This document shows, one piece after another, positions 43,539 through 51,045 of a DNA stretch of 64,000 nt (position 1 is its first letter; each line of letters starts with the position of its first letter). Location of the stretch: positions 1-64,000 of the forward strand of contig NZ_JALPTH010000023.1 in assembly GCF_023218175.1 (NCBI RefSeq). The letters run 5' to 3'. This DNA comes from Streptomyces lichenis (lineage in GTDB: Bacteria > Actinomycetota > Actinomycetes > Streptomycetales > Streptomycetaceae). The notes beneath the pieces are model-generated. The model worked only from the letters and a program-made list of their open reading frames with translations. It did no database searches and had not been told where the DNA came from. The position numbers and the translations under genes are program-made.

Positions 43539-44735
43539 ATGGGCCAGTCGCCGCCCGCCGATACCGCACCCGAGGACGGGAAACTGCGGTCGCGCGTCGA
43601 GGAGTTCGTCCGGGAGCGGGTCATCCCCAGCGAGCCGGTGCTGGACGCCGGAGGCCCGGCCGCCCGGGAGACGCTGGGCGCGCTGCGGCGGCGGGCCCGG
43701 GACGCCGGGTTGTGGGCGCTGCCCCTTCCGGCCGAACTGGGCGGCGGGGGGCTGGGGTTGCGCCGGTACGCCGCCGTCGCCGAGGCGGAGGGCGCCAGCG
43801 ACCACGGCCCGGCCGCGCTCGGCTCGGCCACCCTGCTGGACGCCGGGATGCTGGCCCGGCACGCCACCGCCGCCGTACGCGACCGCTGGCTGCGGCCCCT
43901 GGTCGCCGGTGAGCTCTCCGCCTCGTACGCGATGACCGAGCCGGATGTCCCGGGCACCGACCCCACCCGGGTGCGCACCCGTGCCGAGCCGGTGCCGGGC
44001 GGCGGCTGGAAGGTGACCGGGCGCAAGTGGTTCGCCTCCGGGGCCGCCGAGGCCGACTGGGTCACCGTGCTGGCCCGCACCGGCGGTGCCGACGGCGACC
44101 GCGAGGGGCTGACCCTGCTGCTGGTGCCCACCGACGCGCCCGGGTTCCGCTTCGTCCGCGAACTGCCGGTACTCGGCGCCGCCGGGCAGGGCGAGTTGGC
44201 CTTCGACGCCGTCCCGGTACCCGCCGAGCATGTCCTGGGTACCCCCGGCCGGGGTCTGGCCGTCGCCGCCGAGCGCCTCCAACTCGGCCGCACCCTGCGT
44301 GCGTTGCGCTGGCTGGGGCAGGCCCAGCGTGCCTTCGACCTGATGTGCGCCCGGGCCGCCGGGGGCGGTGAGCGGGGGCGGGCCGCGCTGGGCGGGCACC
44401 AACTCGTCCAGCAGCATGTCTTCGAGTCCCTGCTCGCGCTGCGCACCACCCGGCCGCTGGTCCATGAGGCCGTCGCCCTGCTCGACCGGGGCGAGGACGC
44501 CCGTACCGAGGTCGGGCTGGCGAAGGTCGCCGCCGCCCGTACCCTCCAGCGGGTGGTGGACGCGGCGGTGCAGGTGTACGGCGCCGAGGGGCTGGGCCCG
44601 GACACCGCGCTGCCCGCGCTCCAGCGCACCGGCAGGGCCGCCCGTGTCCTGGACGGCCCGGACGAGCTGCACATCACCTCGGTGGCCCGCCGGATACTCC
44701 GCACCTACGGCCCGCAGCCGCCGGCGGGAAGCTGA
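43539..44735 (+). CDS. Acyl-CoA dehydrogenase family protein
   Basis: 398 residues. N-terminal helical domain, the middle SYAMTEPDVPGTDPTRVRTR (signature 1) and WKVTGRKWFASGAAEADW, and the C-terminal VYGAEGLGPDTALPALQRTG and ITSVARRILRTYG. The arrangement follows long/medium-chain dehydrogenases of the ACAD10/11-like type (note VPGTDPTR in place of GAGSD). Stands divergent from the CoA-transferase/AMP-ligase pair and likely works with them in degrading or remodelling one acyl compound. ATG 43539. Confidence 0.88.
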   Translation: MGQSPPADTAPEDGKLRSRVEEFVRERVIPSEPVLDAGGPAARETLGALRRRARDAGLWALPLPAELGGGGLGLRRYAAVAEAEGASDHGPAALGSATLLDAGMLARHATAAVRDRWLRPLVAGELSASYAMTEPDVPGTDPTRVRTRAEPVPGGGWKVTGRKWFASGAAEADWVTVLARTGGADGDREGLTLLLVPTDAPGFRFVRELPVLGAAGQGELAFDAVPVPAEHVLGTPGRGLAVAAERLQLGRTLRALRWLGQAQRAFDLMCARAAGGGERGRAALGGHQLVQQHVFESLLALRTTRPLVHEAVALLDRGEDARTEVGLAKVAAARTLQRVVDAAVQVYGAEGLGPDTALPALQRTGRAARVLDGPDELHITSVARRILRTYGPQPPAGS

Positions 44736-44739
44736 CCCG

Positions 44740-46041
44740 CTATACGGAGACCGGGTCGACCAGTCCGGTGAGGGCGGCCAGCCCGAGGGCGAGGAAGAAG
44801 TCGCCCCACACCAGCTCATGGCGTACGGCCAGGCCCCGGTCGGCGTCATAGCAGCCGTCCAGCAGCATCCCGGCCGGCCGCCCGCCGCCCTGGCGACCGT
44901 GTTCCGGCCGGGACAGATGGTGGTCCGCCAGCCGCCGCAGTACGTCGACCGCCCGCCGTTCGTAACCGGCGGCGCCCGGCAGCGGGGACCCGGGCCGCGC
45001 CCGGGCCAGCTTCAGCAGGGCTACGGCGCCGATCGCGGCGGCCGAGGTGTCCGTCGGACTCCCGTCCCGCCCGGCGTCCGCCGGTGGCACCAGGGGCCCG
45101 GCGAGCAGCCCGTCCGCGAGCCGCACCGCGGCCGCCGCCACCCGGGCGGGGACCTCCTCACCCCCGTACGCCGGGACAAGCAGCGCGTCGGCGAGGGCGA
45201 GCAGCAGCCAGGCCTCGCCCCGGCTCCACCCGGGCCGCGGTTCCTCGCACGGCTCCCAGCCACCGCCGGGCCGCAACCGCCAGGCCGGGCGCACCGCCTC
45301 CGCCGCGTCTCCCGGAAGACACAGCTCCAGATGGCGGTCCAGGTGGGCCGCTGCGGCCCTCACCCCCGCCGCCCCCGCGCACCCCAACAACTGTCCGGTC
45401 CCCGGCAGTCCGTCGGTGCGCGCGAGCAACCGGTCACCCCCCAGCGCGGCGCCCCAGGGGACCAGGCCGAGCCCGGGGTCGAAGGCGGCGAGCAGGGCGC
45501 CGCCCGCACGTCCGCGCAACCGGGCGGCCGCCGAGGCCCGCTCGTCGAGCGCCGTCCCGTACCAGAGGATCAGCCCCCGGGTGACGGTGTCCGCCTCCAC
45601 CCACCCGGCCAGCGCGTCGGTGCACCCGGCGGCCGCCCGCCGGTCGCCCGCGTCCCCGGTGGCCCGGGCCCGCAGCCAGAGCAGACCCGCCCAGAAGCCC
45701 CCGGTCCAGGAACCGCGCCGGGTCGTCGTCCAGCCGCCGTCCACCGGGTCCGCGTACAACGGGAAACGGTCCCCGACCGCCTCCCGGGTGACCGCCACCC
45801 GCTCCAGCACCCGCCCCAGGGCCTCCCGAGCCCACCGGGCAGCAGGGCTCACGTGCCCCCGCCGGGCCCACCGGGCATCAGGGTTCAGGACCCCCGGGGC
45901 CCACTCGGCCTCCGGGCCGTCACTCATACGGCTCCCCGGGCCGAGGTCCGCACCGCCCCGTCCGGCCTCCGGGCCGTCACTCATACGGCTCCCCGCGCCG
46001 AGGTCCGCACCGCCCCACTCGGCCTCCGGGTCGGCCCTCAC
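44740..46041 (-). CDS. Glycoside hydrolase family 88-like protein (unsaturated glucuronyl hydrolase type)
   Basis: About 395 residues of conserved sequence plus a repeat-coded N-terminus. The (alpha/alpha)6-barrel segments GGWTTTRRGSWTGGFWAGLL, GWSRGEAWLLLALADALL and DTSAAAIGAVALLKL match GH88/GH105-type enzymes, which hydrolyse unsaturated uronic-acid sugars. GTG 46041 overlaps the MFS stop (GTGA) and fits coupling, but ATGs at 45984 and 45927 lie in further copies of the same 57-bp repeat, each with its own GGGGAG, so the start is truly ambiguous. It has no signal peptide. Follows an MFS transporter that may import the sugar. Confidence 0.75.
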   Translation of the reverse strand: MRADPEAEWGGADLGAGSRMSDGPEAGRGGADLGPGSRMSDGPEAEWAPGVLNPDARWARRGHVSPAARWAREALGRVLERVAVTREAVGDRFPLYADPVDGGWTTTRRGSWTGGFWAGLLWLRARATGDAGDRRAAAGCTDALAGWVEADTVTRGLILWYGTALDERASAAARLRGRAGGALLAAFDPGLGLVPWGAALGGDRLLARTDGLPGTGQLLGCAGAAGVRAAAAHLDRHLELCLPGDAAEAVRPAWRLRPGGGWEPCEEPRPGWSRGEAWLLLALADALLVPAYGGEEVPARVAAAAVRLADGLLAGPLVPPADAGRDGSPTDTSAAAIGAVALLKLARARPGSPLPGAAGYERRAVDVLRRLADHHLSRPEHGRQGGGRPAGMLLDGCYDADRGLAVRHELVWGDFFLALGLAALTGLVDPVSV

Positions 46042-46074
46042 GCCGCTCCCCGCGCCGAGGGCCGGGTCACCCCG
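45904..46074. repeat. Three tandem 57-bp repeats at the start of the GH88-like gene
   Basis: Units 45904-45960, 45961-46017 and 46018-46074 are near-identical (the last diverged). Each contains a ribosome-binding GGGGAG and a start codon (ATG, ATG, GTG) on the minus strand and encodes one 19-residue unit of the type MSDGPEAEWGGADLGPGSR. The repeats are in frame with one another (57 = 19 codons). Confidence 0.88.
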
Positions 46075-47366
46075 CCGTCCACCCCGCCACCCATCCCGCC
46101 CCGCCGGTCGCGCACCGCCCAGGTCCCCGCCACCGCCGCGGCCAGCACGAACTCGGCGGCCACCAGCAGCCAGCCGTCCTGCCACCGCCCGCTCTGCGCG
46201 AGCAGGCCGAAGAGCGGCGGCCCCACCGCGAACCCGGCGAAGAAGCCCGCCGCCACCAGCGCGGAGTCCTGCCCGGCCCGCCCGGCGGGCGCCCGCTGGA
46301 CGACCAGCACCATGGAGACCGCGTTCCCGGAGACCGCGAACACCCCGAAGACCAGCACCGCGACCCAGACCAGCCACGGTGCCCCGGTCGAGGCGAGCAG
46401 CAGCAGCGCGGCGCCGACCGAGCCCGCGGCCAGCAGTGCGAGCAGCCACTCCGCCCGGCCCGGGCGGGCCGCCTTCGACCAGCCGACCCGGCCCGCGATC
46501 CCGGTGACACCGAGGACGGCGATCAGCGCGGCGGCGGCCGTCGGCCCCAGCCCGAGGCGCCGGTCGCCGAAGAGCGACACATAGGTGTTCACCGAGGCGA
46601 TCCCCGCCCCCAGGAAGAGCGAGAACCCCGCCAGCCAGGCCACATGCCCGCGCGGGACCAGCACCACCCGCCCCCGGGGAGCGGCCGGCGGGTCCGGTGG
46701 GAGCAGCCGGGCCGCCCAGAGCGCGGTGCCCAGGGCCAGCACGGCCGCTGTCCACAGCGCCGCCCGCCAGCCCGCCGCGGCGGTCAGGGCCGCCAGCGGG
46801 AGGCCCGCGGCGAACGCGCCGAGCTGGACGCCGGACATCTTCCAGCCGGTCACCCCGGGCCGGGCGGCGGGCGGCACCGCGGCGACGATCGCCTTGTTGG
46901 TCGCCGGGTTGGCCAGCGCCTGCGGTACGCCGCCCAGGGCCACGGCGGCGAGCAGCAGCCCCGCCCCCGGGGCGAGGGCGATCAGGCCCAGCGCGAGGGA
47001 GGCCACCAGGGCCAGCGCCACCAGGGTGCGGCGGGGACCCAGCCGGTCCACCGTCCGCCCGCCGAGCGGTGACAGCAGGGCGGCCGTGCCGAAGCCGAAG
47101 GTCGTGGTCAGCCCGAGCAGCACCGGTGAGACGCCCAGGTCCGCCGTGAGCCGCGGCCCGAGGGCGCCGAGCAGGAACAGCTGGAGCATGGAGAGGGCCA
47201 TCGCCGCGGTGAGCATCGCGGTCAGCGCGGTGTGCCCGCCGCCCGCCGAAGCCCCGTCCCCGCCTGCTCCGGCACCCGCCCCGCTCGTCGTCCGGCCCGC
47301 CGGAGCCCCGCCCCCGCCCGCTCCGGCACCCGCACCGGCCTTGCTCCCGTCCGTCCGCCGCGCCAT
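46038..47366 (-). CDS. MFS transporter
   Basis: 442 residues, 12 predicted helices starting at ~47 after a Gly/Ala-rich N-terminal extension. The MFS loop 2-3 signature appears as GGRTVDRLGPRRTL and the second-half counterpart near AGRVGWSKAARPGRAEWL. Probably a sugar or drug:H+ transporter; its coupling to the GH88-like gene by a GTGA overlap hints at uptake of uronic-acid oligosaccharides. ATG 47366 with AGGAGGGC is preferred over GTG 47387. Confidence 0.85.
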   Translation of the reverse strand: MARRTDGSKAGAGAGAGGGGAPAGRTTSGAGAGAGGDGASAGGGHTALTAMLTAAMALSMLQLFLLGALGPRLTADLGVSPVLLGLTTTFGFGTAALLSPLGGRTVDRLGPRRTLVALALVASLALGLIALAPGAGLLLAAVALGGVPQALANPATNKAIVAAVPPAARPGVTGWKMSGVQLGAFAAGLPLAALTAAAGWRAALWTAAVLALGTALWAARLLPPDPPAAPRGRVVLVPRGHVAWLAGFSLFLGAGIASVNTYVSLFGDRRLGLGPTAAAALIAVLGVTGIAGRVGWSKAARPGRAEWLLALLAAGSVGAALLLLASTGAPWLVWVAVLVFGVFAVSGNAVSMVLVVQRAPAGRAGQDSALVAAGFFAGFAVGPPLFGLLAQSGRWQDGWLLVAAEFVLAAAVAGTWAVRDRRGGMGGGVDGGVTRPSARGAA

Positions 47367-47452
47367 GCCCGCCCTCCTCGCCTCCACGGTCGCGGACGAC
47401 CGGCCCGCCCCCAGTGGTCGTACCGGCCAACCGCGTGGTTCCCGGCTGGAGT

Positions 47453-47468
47453 TGTGGCGTACGCCACA
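47453..47468. promoter_or_regulatory. 16-bp perfect palindrome in a divergent promoter
   Basis: TGTGGCGTACGCCACA sits between the divergent MFS/GH88 operon and the His/Met-rich membrane-protein gene, 87 bases before the MFS ATG. It is in the form of a homodimer operator (GntR/LacI/TetR size), with no regulator gene next to it. Confidence 0.6.
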
Positions 47469-47551
47469 GCTGACGAAGTGACGGATCGGGGCGCCGATTT
47501 CCGTACCAGCCCCTGTCGGAGGCGCCGATCAGTGCAAGGATGAGCCCCGCC

Positions 47552-48397
47552 ATGACTCCAGGCCGATGCAGCCGAGCAGTGAGGGCCGCGACCTTCGCGG
47601 CCACCTGTGTGCTGCTCGCCGCGGTGGGCCATGTCCATATGTCCGGCTCACCGGTCGCCTGGCCCGGACTGGCCGCCGCCTTCGCGGTGCTGGGGGCGCT
47701 GGCGTACGGCTGCACCGGCCGTGAGCGCCCGACCGGTGTGGTGACGGCGGCGACGGTGGCCGCCCAGGCGGGACTGCACGCCGCCTTCACGCTCACCCAG
47801 GCGATGACCACGGCCCGGCCCGCCGGGGCCTCCCTGCTCGACCACTGGACCGGCCACCTCCTCTGCCGTCCGCCCGCGCCACCGGCCGCCCCGGCGCACC
47901 CGGTGGCGCACCTCGGCCACCACGGCGGCGCGCTCACCGGGCACCCGGCCCACGGATCGGCCGCCTCCGCCGCCCACCACGGCACCGCGCTCGCGCTCAC
48001 CGGGCAACCGGCCCACCGACTGGCCTCCGCCGCCGACCCGATGTCCGCGGCGATGCCCGCCACCCATGCCCCGGCCGCCGACTCCGCCGCCACGGTCGCG
48101 GCGGCCGGCCATGACATGGCCGCCATGTCGCCGCTCGGCATGCTCTCCGCGCACCTGCTCGCCGCGCTGCTCTGCGGCCTCTGGCTGGCCTACGGCGAAC
48201 GTGTCGCCTTTCGCGCCGTGCACGCCGTCGCGGGCCTGCTCTCGGCGCCGCTCCGAGTGGTCTTCCACCTCGTACCGCTGCCCGCCACCCCCTCACCGCG
48301 CCCGCGCCGCCGGCGCGCCACCACCCGGCTGCGCCGGCTGCTGCTCGCCGCCTCCCGGGAAACCCGGGGACCACCGCTCGGAACCGCTGTCAGCTGA
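47552..48397 (+). CDS. Membrane protein with a His/Met-rich loop
   Basis: About 281 residues with three N-terminal helices (FAATCVLLAAVGHVHMSG, WPGLAAAFAVLGALAYG, VTAATVAAQAGLHAAFTLT) and one or two after the loop (LGMLSAHLLAALLCGLWLAYG). The central loop (~95-195) is rich in His, Met and Ala (HPVAHLGHHGG, AHHGT, GHDMAAM), as in copper-handling membrane proteins. It precedes an ECF sigma factor and is probably part of its regulatory pair. Start is uncertain: ATG 47540 or 47552; the AAGGA at 47536-47540 suits 47552. Confidence 0.65.
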   Translation: MTPGRCSRAVRAATFAATCVLLAAVGHVHMSGSPVAWPGLAAAFAVLGALAYGCTGRERPTGVVTAATVAAQAGLHAAFTLTQAMTTARPAGASLLDHWTGHLLCRPPAPPAAPAHPVAHLGHHGGALTGHPAHGSAASAAHHGTALALTGQPAHRLASAADPMSAAMPATHAPAADSAATVAAAGHDMAAMSPLGMLSAHLLAALLCGLWLAYGERVAFRAVHAVAGLLSAPLRVVFHLVPLPATPSPRPRRRRATTRLRRLLLAASRETRGPPLGTAVS

Positions 48398-48525
48398 CAG
48401 CCGGCACCCCGACGCGCGCGCCTTTCGCGCCGCGCCTCGGGCATCGGCCATGCCGTCCGGCAGGCCGTACCGCACCCCGGTCGCGCACCGCGCGCCGGTT
48501 CCGACACCCCGAAGGACACGTCGCG

Positions 48526-49230
48526 ATGACCGCTGCCCTCCTGTCCCCCGTTCCGTCCCCGCTCTCCACCCGCCCCGCGCCCTCCCGGGGCCGCACCCGC
48601 CCGCTCGCCCTCCCCGACGAGGAGGTCACCCGGATCGCCATGGCGGCCCGGCAGGGCGACCCGGACGCGGTGGAGTCCCTGGTCCGGCTGCTGCACCGCG
48701 ACGTCTGGCGCTATGTGGCCTATCTGAGCGCCGATCCGCAGACCGCCGACGACCTCACCCAGGAGACCTTCCTGCGCGCACTGGGCAGCCTGCACCGCTT
48801 CGAGGGCCGCTCCTCGGCGCGCACCTGGCTGCTGTCCATCGCCCGGCGCACCGTGGTGGACAGCTTCCGCCACGCCGCCGCCCGGCCCCGGCTCTGCGAC
48901 CGGGACGACTGGCAGCACCAGGCCGAACGGCGCCAGCCCCGTACCCCCGGATTCGAGGACGGCATCGCCCTGGCGGAGCTGCTGGCCGCCGTCCCGGCCG
49001 AACGCCGCGAGGCCTTCGTGCTGACCCAGCTGCTGGGCCTGCCCTACGCGGAGGCCGCCGCCGCGCTCGGCTGCCCGATCGGGACGGTGCGGTCCCGGGT
49101 GGCCCGGGCCCGGGCCGGGCTGATGGACCTGCTGCGGGACCAGCCCGAACCGGCCCCCGCGCCGCCCCCGCACCGTACGGACGCCCCCTGCCCCGCCGCC
49201 GCGACAGCCGCAGTGGCCGCCGGAGAGTAG
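48526..49230 (+). CDS. ECF-family RNA polymerase sigma factor
   Basis: 234 residues. Sigma2 region: LVRLLHRDVWRYVAYLS, then QTADDLTQETFLRALGSL and SARTWLLSIARRTVVDSFR; sigma4 region: VPAERREAFVLTQLLGLPYA and GCPIGTVRSRVARARAGL. The N-terminal ~28 residues and the C-terminal Pro/Ala tail lie outside these domains. GAAGGA precedes ATG 48526. Its neighbour is a His/Met-rich membrane protein rather than a ZAS anti-sigma. Copper or other envelope metal signals are possible, as for SigC-like factors, but not shown. Confidence 0.9.
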   Translation: MTAALLSPVPSPLSTRPAPSRGRTRPLALPDEEVTRIAMAARQGDPDAVESLVRLLHRDVWRYVAYLSADPQTADDLTQETFLRALGSLHRFEGRSSARTWLLSIARRTVVDSFRHAAARPRLCDRDDWQHQAERRQPRTPGFEDGIALAELLAAVPAERREAFVLTQLLGLPYAEAAAALGCPIGTVRSRVARARAGLMDLLRDQPEPAPAPPPHRTDAPCPAAATAAVAAGE

Positions 49231-49253
49231 GCCACCGGGGCGGCGGCCCGCAG

Positions 49254-49446
49254 CCGGAGTCCGCCGCCCCCGCCGTCCCCCGCCACCGGAGTCCGCCGCC
49301 CCCGCAGTCCGCCGCCACCGGAGTCCGCCGCCACCGGAGTCCGCCGCCACCGGAGTCCGCCGCCACCGGAGTCCGCCGCCCCCGCAGTCCGCCGCCCCCG
49401 CAGTCCCCCGCCCCCGCCGTCCCCCGCCACCGGAGTCCGCCGCCCC
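49254..49446. repeat. 16-bp tandem repeat, about 12 copies
   Basis: Unit ACCGGAGTCCGCCGCC and variants (CCCGCAGTCCGCCGCC, CCCGCCGTCCCCCGCC) repeat head to tail right behind the sigma-factor gene. No coding role is likely since 16 is not a multiple of three, although frames stay open on both strands by composition. Looks like a VNTR. Confidence 0.88.
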
Positions 49447-49510
49447 TGCGGATCAAGGGCCTGTGGCCCAGGTCACCTGGGAGAGTGAGGGTGAGCGGTA
49501 CTATGGGCCC

Positions 49511-49585
49511 ATGATCCTGCTCGTACGCCGTCGCCACGTGGACTTCGTCCGCGTCACGAGCACGAGCTGTCGCCGCTCCGCCTGA
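49511..49585 (+). CDS. Cysteine-type leader peptide (24 aa), probably leaderless transcript
   Basis: The peptide has the pattern LLVRRRHVDFVRVTSTSCRR, the HVDxxRVxSxxC form of the short leader peptides found upstream of sulfur-metabolism genes in streptomycetes. A TACTAT -10-like element (49499-49504) ends seven bases before the ATG, so the transcript may begin at the start codon itself. It precedes a 2-oxoglutarate oxygenase gene by 137 bases and could control it by ribosome behaviour at the Cys codon. Confidence 0.75.
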   Translation: MILLVRRRHVDFVRVTSTSCRRSA

Positions 49586-49722
49586 CCGGTTGGTACGCGC
49601 GGCCCTGCCCGCCCCCCGCCGCCGGCCGCGCCGCGCCCCTCTCCACCGCCGTCCCGGCGACACCCGGGCCCCCGCCCCACCCACCGGCGACCCCGGGCCC
49701 TGCTCACCCAGCGGATGCCACC

Positions 49723-50796
49723 ATGTCGTACTCCACCCCGTCGTACCCGCCGTCGCACCCCGACCACCGTCGGCTGCCCGTCATCGACCTCTCCGCGGCC
49801 GACCGCGGCCCGGCCGAGCGCGCCGCCCTGCACGAGCGGCTGCACGCCGCCGCCCACGAGGTCGGCTTCTTCCAGCTCGTCGGCCACGGCGTCACCGAGG
49901 CCGAGACCGCCGCCCTGGAAAGCGCCATGCGCGCGTTCTTCGCCCTGCCCGAGGCCGACCGCCTCGCCCTGGACAACGTGAACTCGCCGCACTTCCGCGG
50001 CTACACCCGGGTCGGCGACGAGCGCACCGGCGGCAGCCGCGACTGGCGCGACCAGCTCGACATCGGCGCCGAGCGCCCCGCCCGCGCCCCCGGACCCGGC
50101 GAGGAGCCCTACTGGTGGCTCCAGGGCCCCAACCAGTGGCCGGCCGCCCTCCCCGCGCTGCGCACCGCCGCGCTCGGCTGGATCGACCGGCTCTCCGCCG
50201 TCGCCGACCGGCTGCTCCGCGAACTCCTCACCGCCATCGGCGCCGACCCGGCCTTCTACGACGAGGCCTTCCGCGACGGCGCCCACCCGCACCTCAAGCT
50301 TGTCCGCTACCCCGGCAGCGCCGGCGACGGCAGCGCCCAGGGCGTCGGCGCCCACAAGGACTACGGCTTCCTCACCCTGCTGCTCCAGGACACCGTCGGC
50401 GGCCTCCAGGTCGAGCGCGAGGACGGCCGCTTCCACGACGTCCCGCCGATGCCGGGCGCCTTCGTCGTCAACCTCGGCGAGCTGCTCGAAGTCGCCACCG
50501 ACGGCTACCTCAAGGCCACCCACCACCGGGTCGTCAGCCCGCCCGGCGCCCGCGAGCGCTTCTCGGTGCCCTACTTCCACAACCCGCGCCTGGACGCCCG
50601 GATCGCCCCCCTCGACTTCCCGCACGCGCACGTCGCCCCGGGCGTCACCGCCGACCCGGCCAACCCGCTCTTCGCCGAGTACGGTCGCAACGAGCTCAAG
50701 GGCAAGCTCCGCGCCCACCCCCTGGTGGCCGCCCGCCACCACCCCGACCTCGTACGCCACGAGGCCCCCGCCGGTGCGGTCGCCATCCCCTCCTAG
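49723..50796 (+). CDS. Isopenicillin N synthase-like 2-oxoglutarate/Fe(II) oxygenase
   Basis: 357 residues of the IPNS/2OG oxygenase family. The iron ligands are H211 and D213 (GAHKDYGF) and H268 (ATHHRV), with the oxoglutarate-binding RxS at 279-281 (ERFSV); the DIOX_N domain starts LPVIDLSAAD and contains VGFFQLVGHGV. It does not resemble true IPNS closely enough to suggest penicillin formation; the sulfur-type leader peptide upstream suggests a role in organosulfur scavenging (dioxygenase for a sulfonate or similar). ATG 49723. Its TAG overlaps the TAG of the small convergent gene. Confidence 0.9.
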   Translation: MSYSTPSYPPSHPDHRRLPVIDLSAADRGPAERAALHERLHAAAHEVGFFQLVGHGVTEAETAALESAMRAFFALPEADRLALDNVNSPHFRGYTRVGDERTGGSRDWRDQLDIGAERPARAPGPGEEPYWWLQGPNQWPAALPALRTAALGWIDRLSAVADRLLRELLTAIGADPAFYDEAFRDGAHPHLKLVRYPGSAGDGSAQGVGAHKDYGFLTLLLQDTVGGLQVEREDGRFHDVPPMPGAFVVNLGELLEVATDGYLKATHHRVVSPPGARERFSVPYFHNPRLDARIAPLDFPHAHVAPGVTADPANPLFAEYGRNELKGKLRAHPLVAARHHPDLVRHEAPAGAVAIPS

Positions 50797-50984
50797 CCCT
50801 CACCCATGGGGTGCATCATGGTGGCGGCCGGGCGCCCCGGAGCGGTCCCGCCCGGCGGCCCGTCCGGCCCGGTCGCCGCGCCCACCGCGTACGCCCCCGC
50901 GAAGACCGCCACCAGCATCAGCACGAACCCCGCCACCTGCGACCCGACCGACACCCGCTCGCCCTGCCCCTGCCCCTGACCCAC
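50793..50984 (-). CDS. Small single-pass membrane protein with Met/His C-terminus
   Basis: 63 residues: hydrophilic start, one helix (VAGFVLMLVAVFAGAYAVGA), a Gly/Pro segment and the ending MMHPMGEG. GGAGGAGG lies 9 bases ahead of the GTG at 50984, good evidence that it is translated. Its stop codon and that of the oxygenase gene share the palindrome CTAG. Similar short proteins with Met/His ends occur next to copper genes in streptomycetes; function not established. Confidence 0.65.
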   Translation of the reverse strand: MGQGQGQGERVSVGSQVAGFVLMLVAVFAGAYAVGAATGPDGPPGGTAPGRPAATMMHPMGEG

Positions 50985-51045
50985 CGTCCGTCCTCCTCCG
51001 TACCCGGCGCCCGGGGCGGCCCCTCCGGCTCCCCGTGGCAGTCCA

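Noticed and set aside
41407..43569. Longer start for the CoA-transferase beyond 43392
   Set aside because: The extension runs toward the divergent acyl-CoA dehydrogenase promoter and reads as composition-biased sequence; GGAGAGGAGAGG before 43392 gives a better start.
44740..48141. 1133-codon minus-strand frame containing the GH88-like protein
   Set aside because: The part upstream of ~46041 is out of frame with the recognised MFS transporter and overlaps the opposite-strand membrane-protein gene; only the C-terminal part is a credible protein.
49254..49446. CRISPR array
   Set aside because: Repeats are 16 bp, contiguous without unique spacers, and no cas genes are near; it is a tandem minisatellite.
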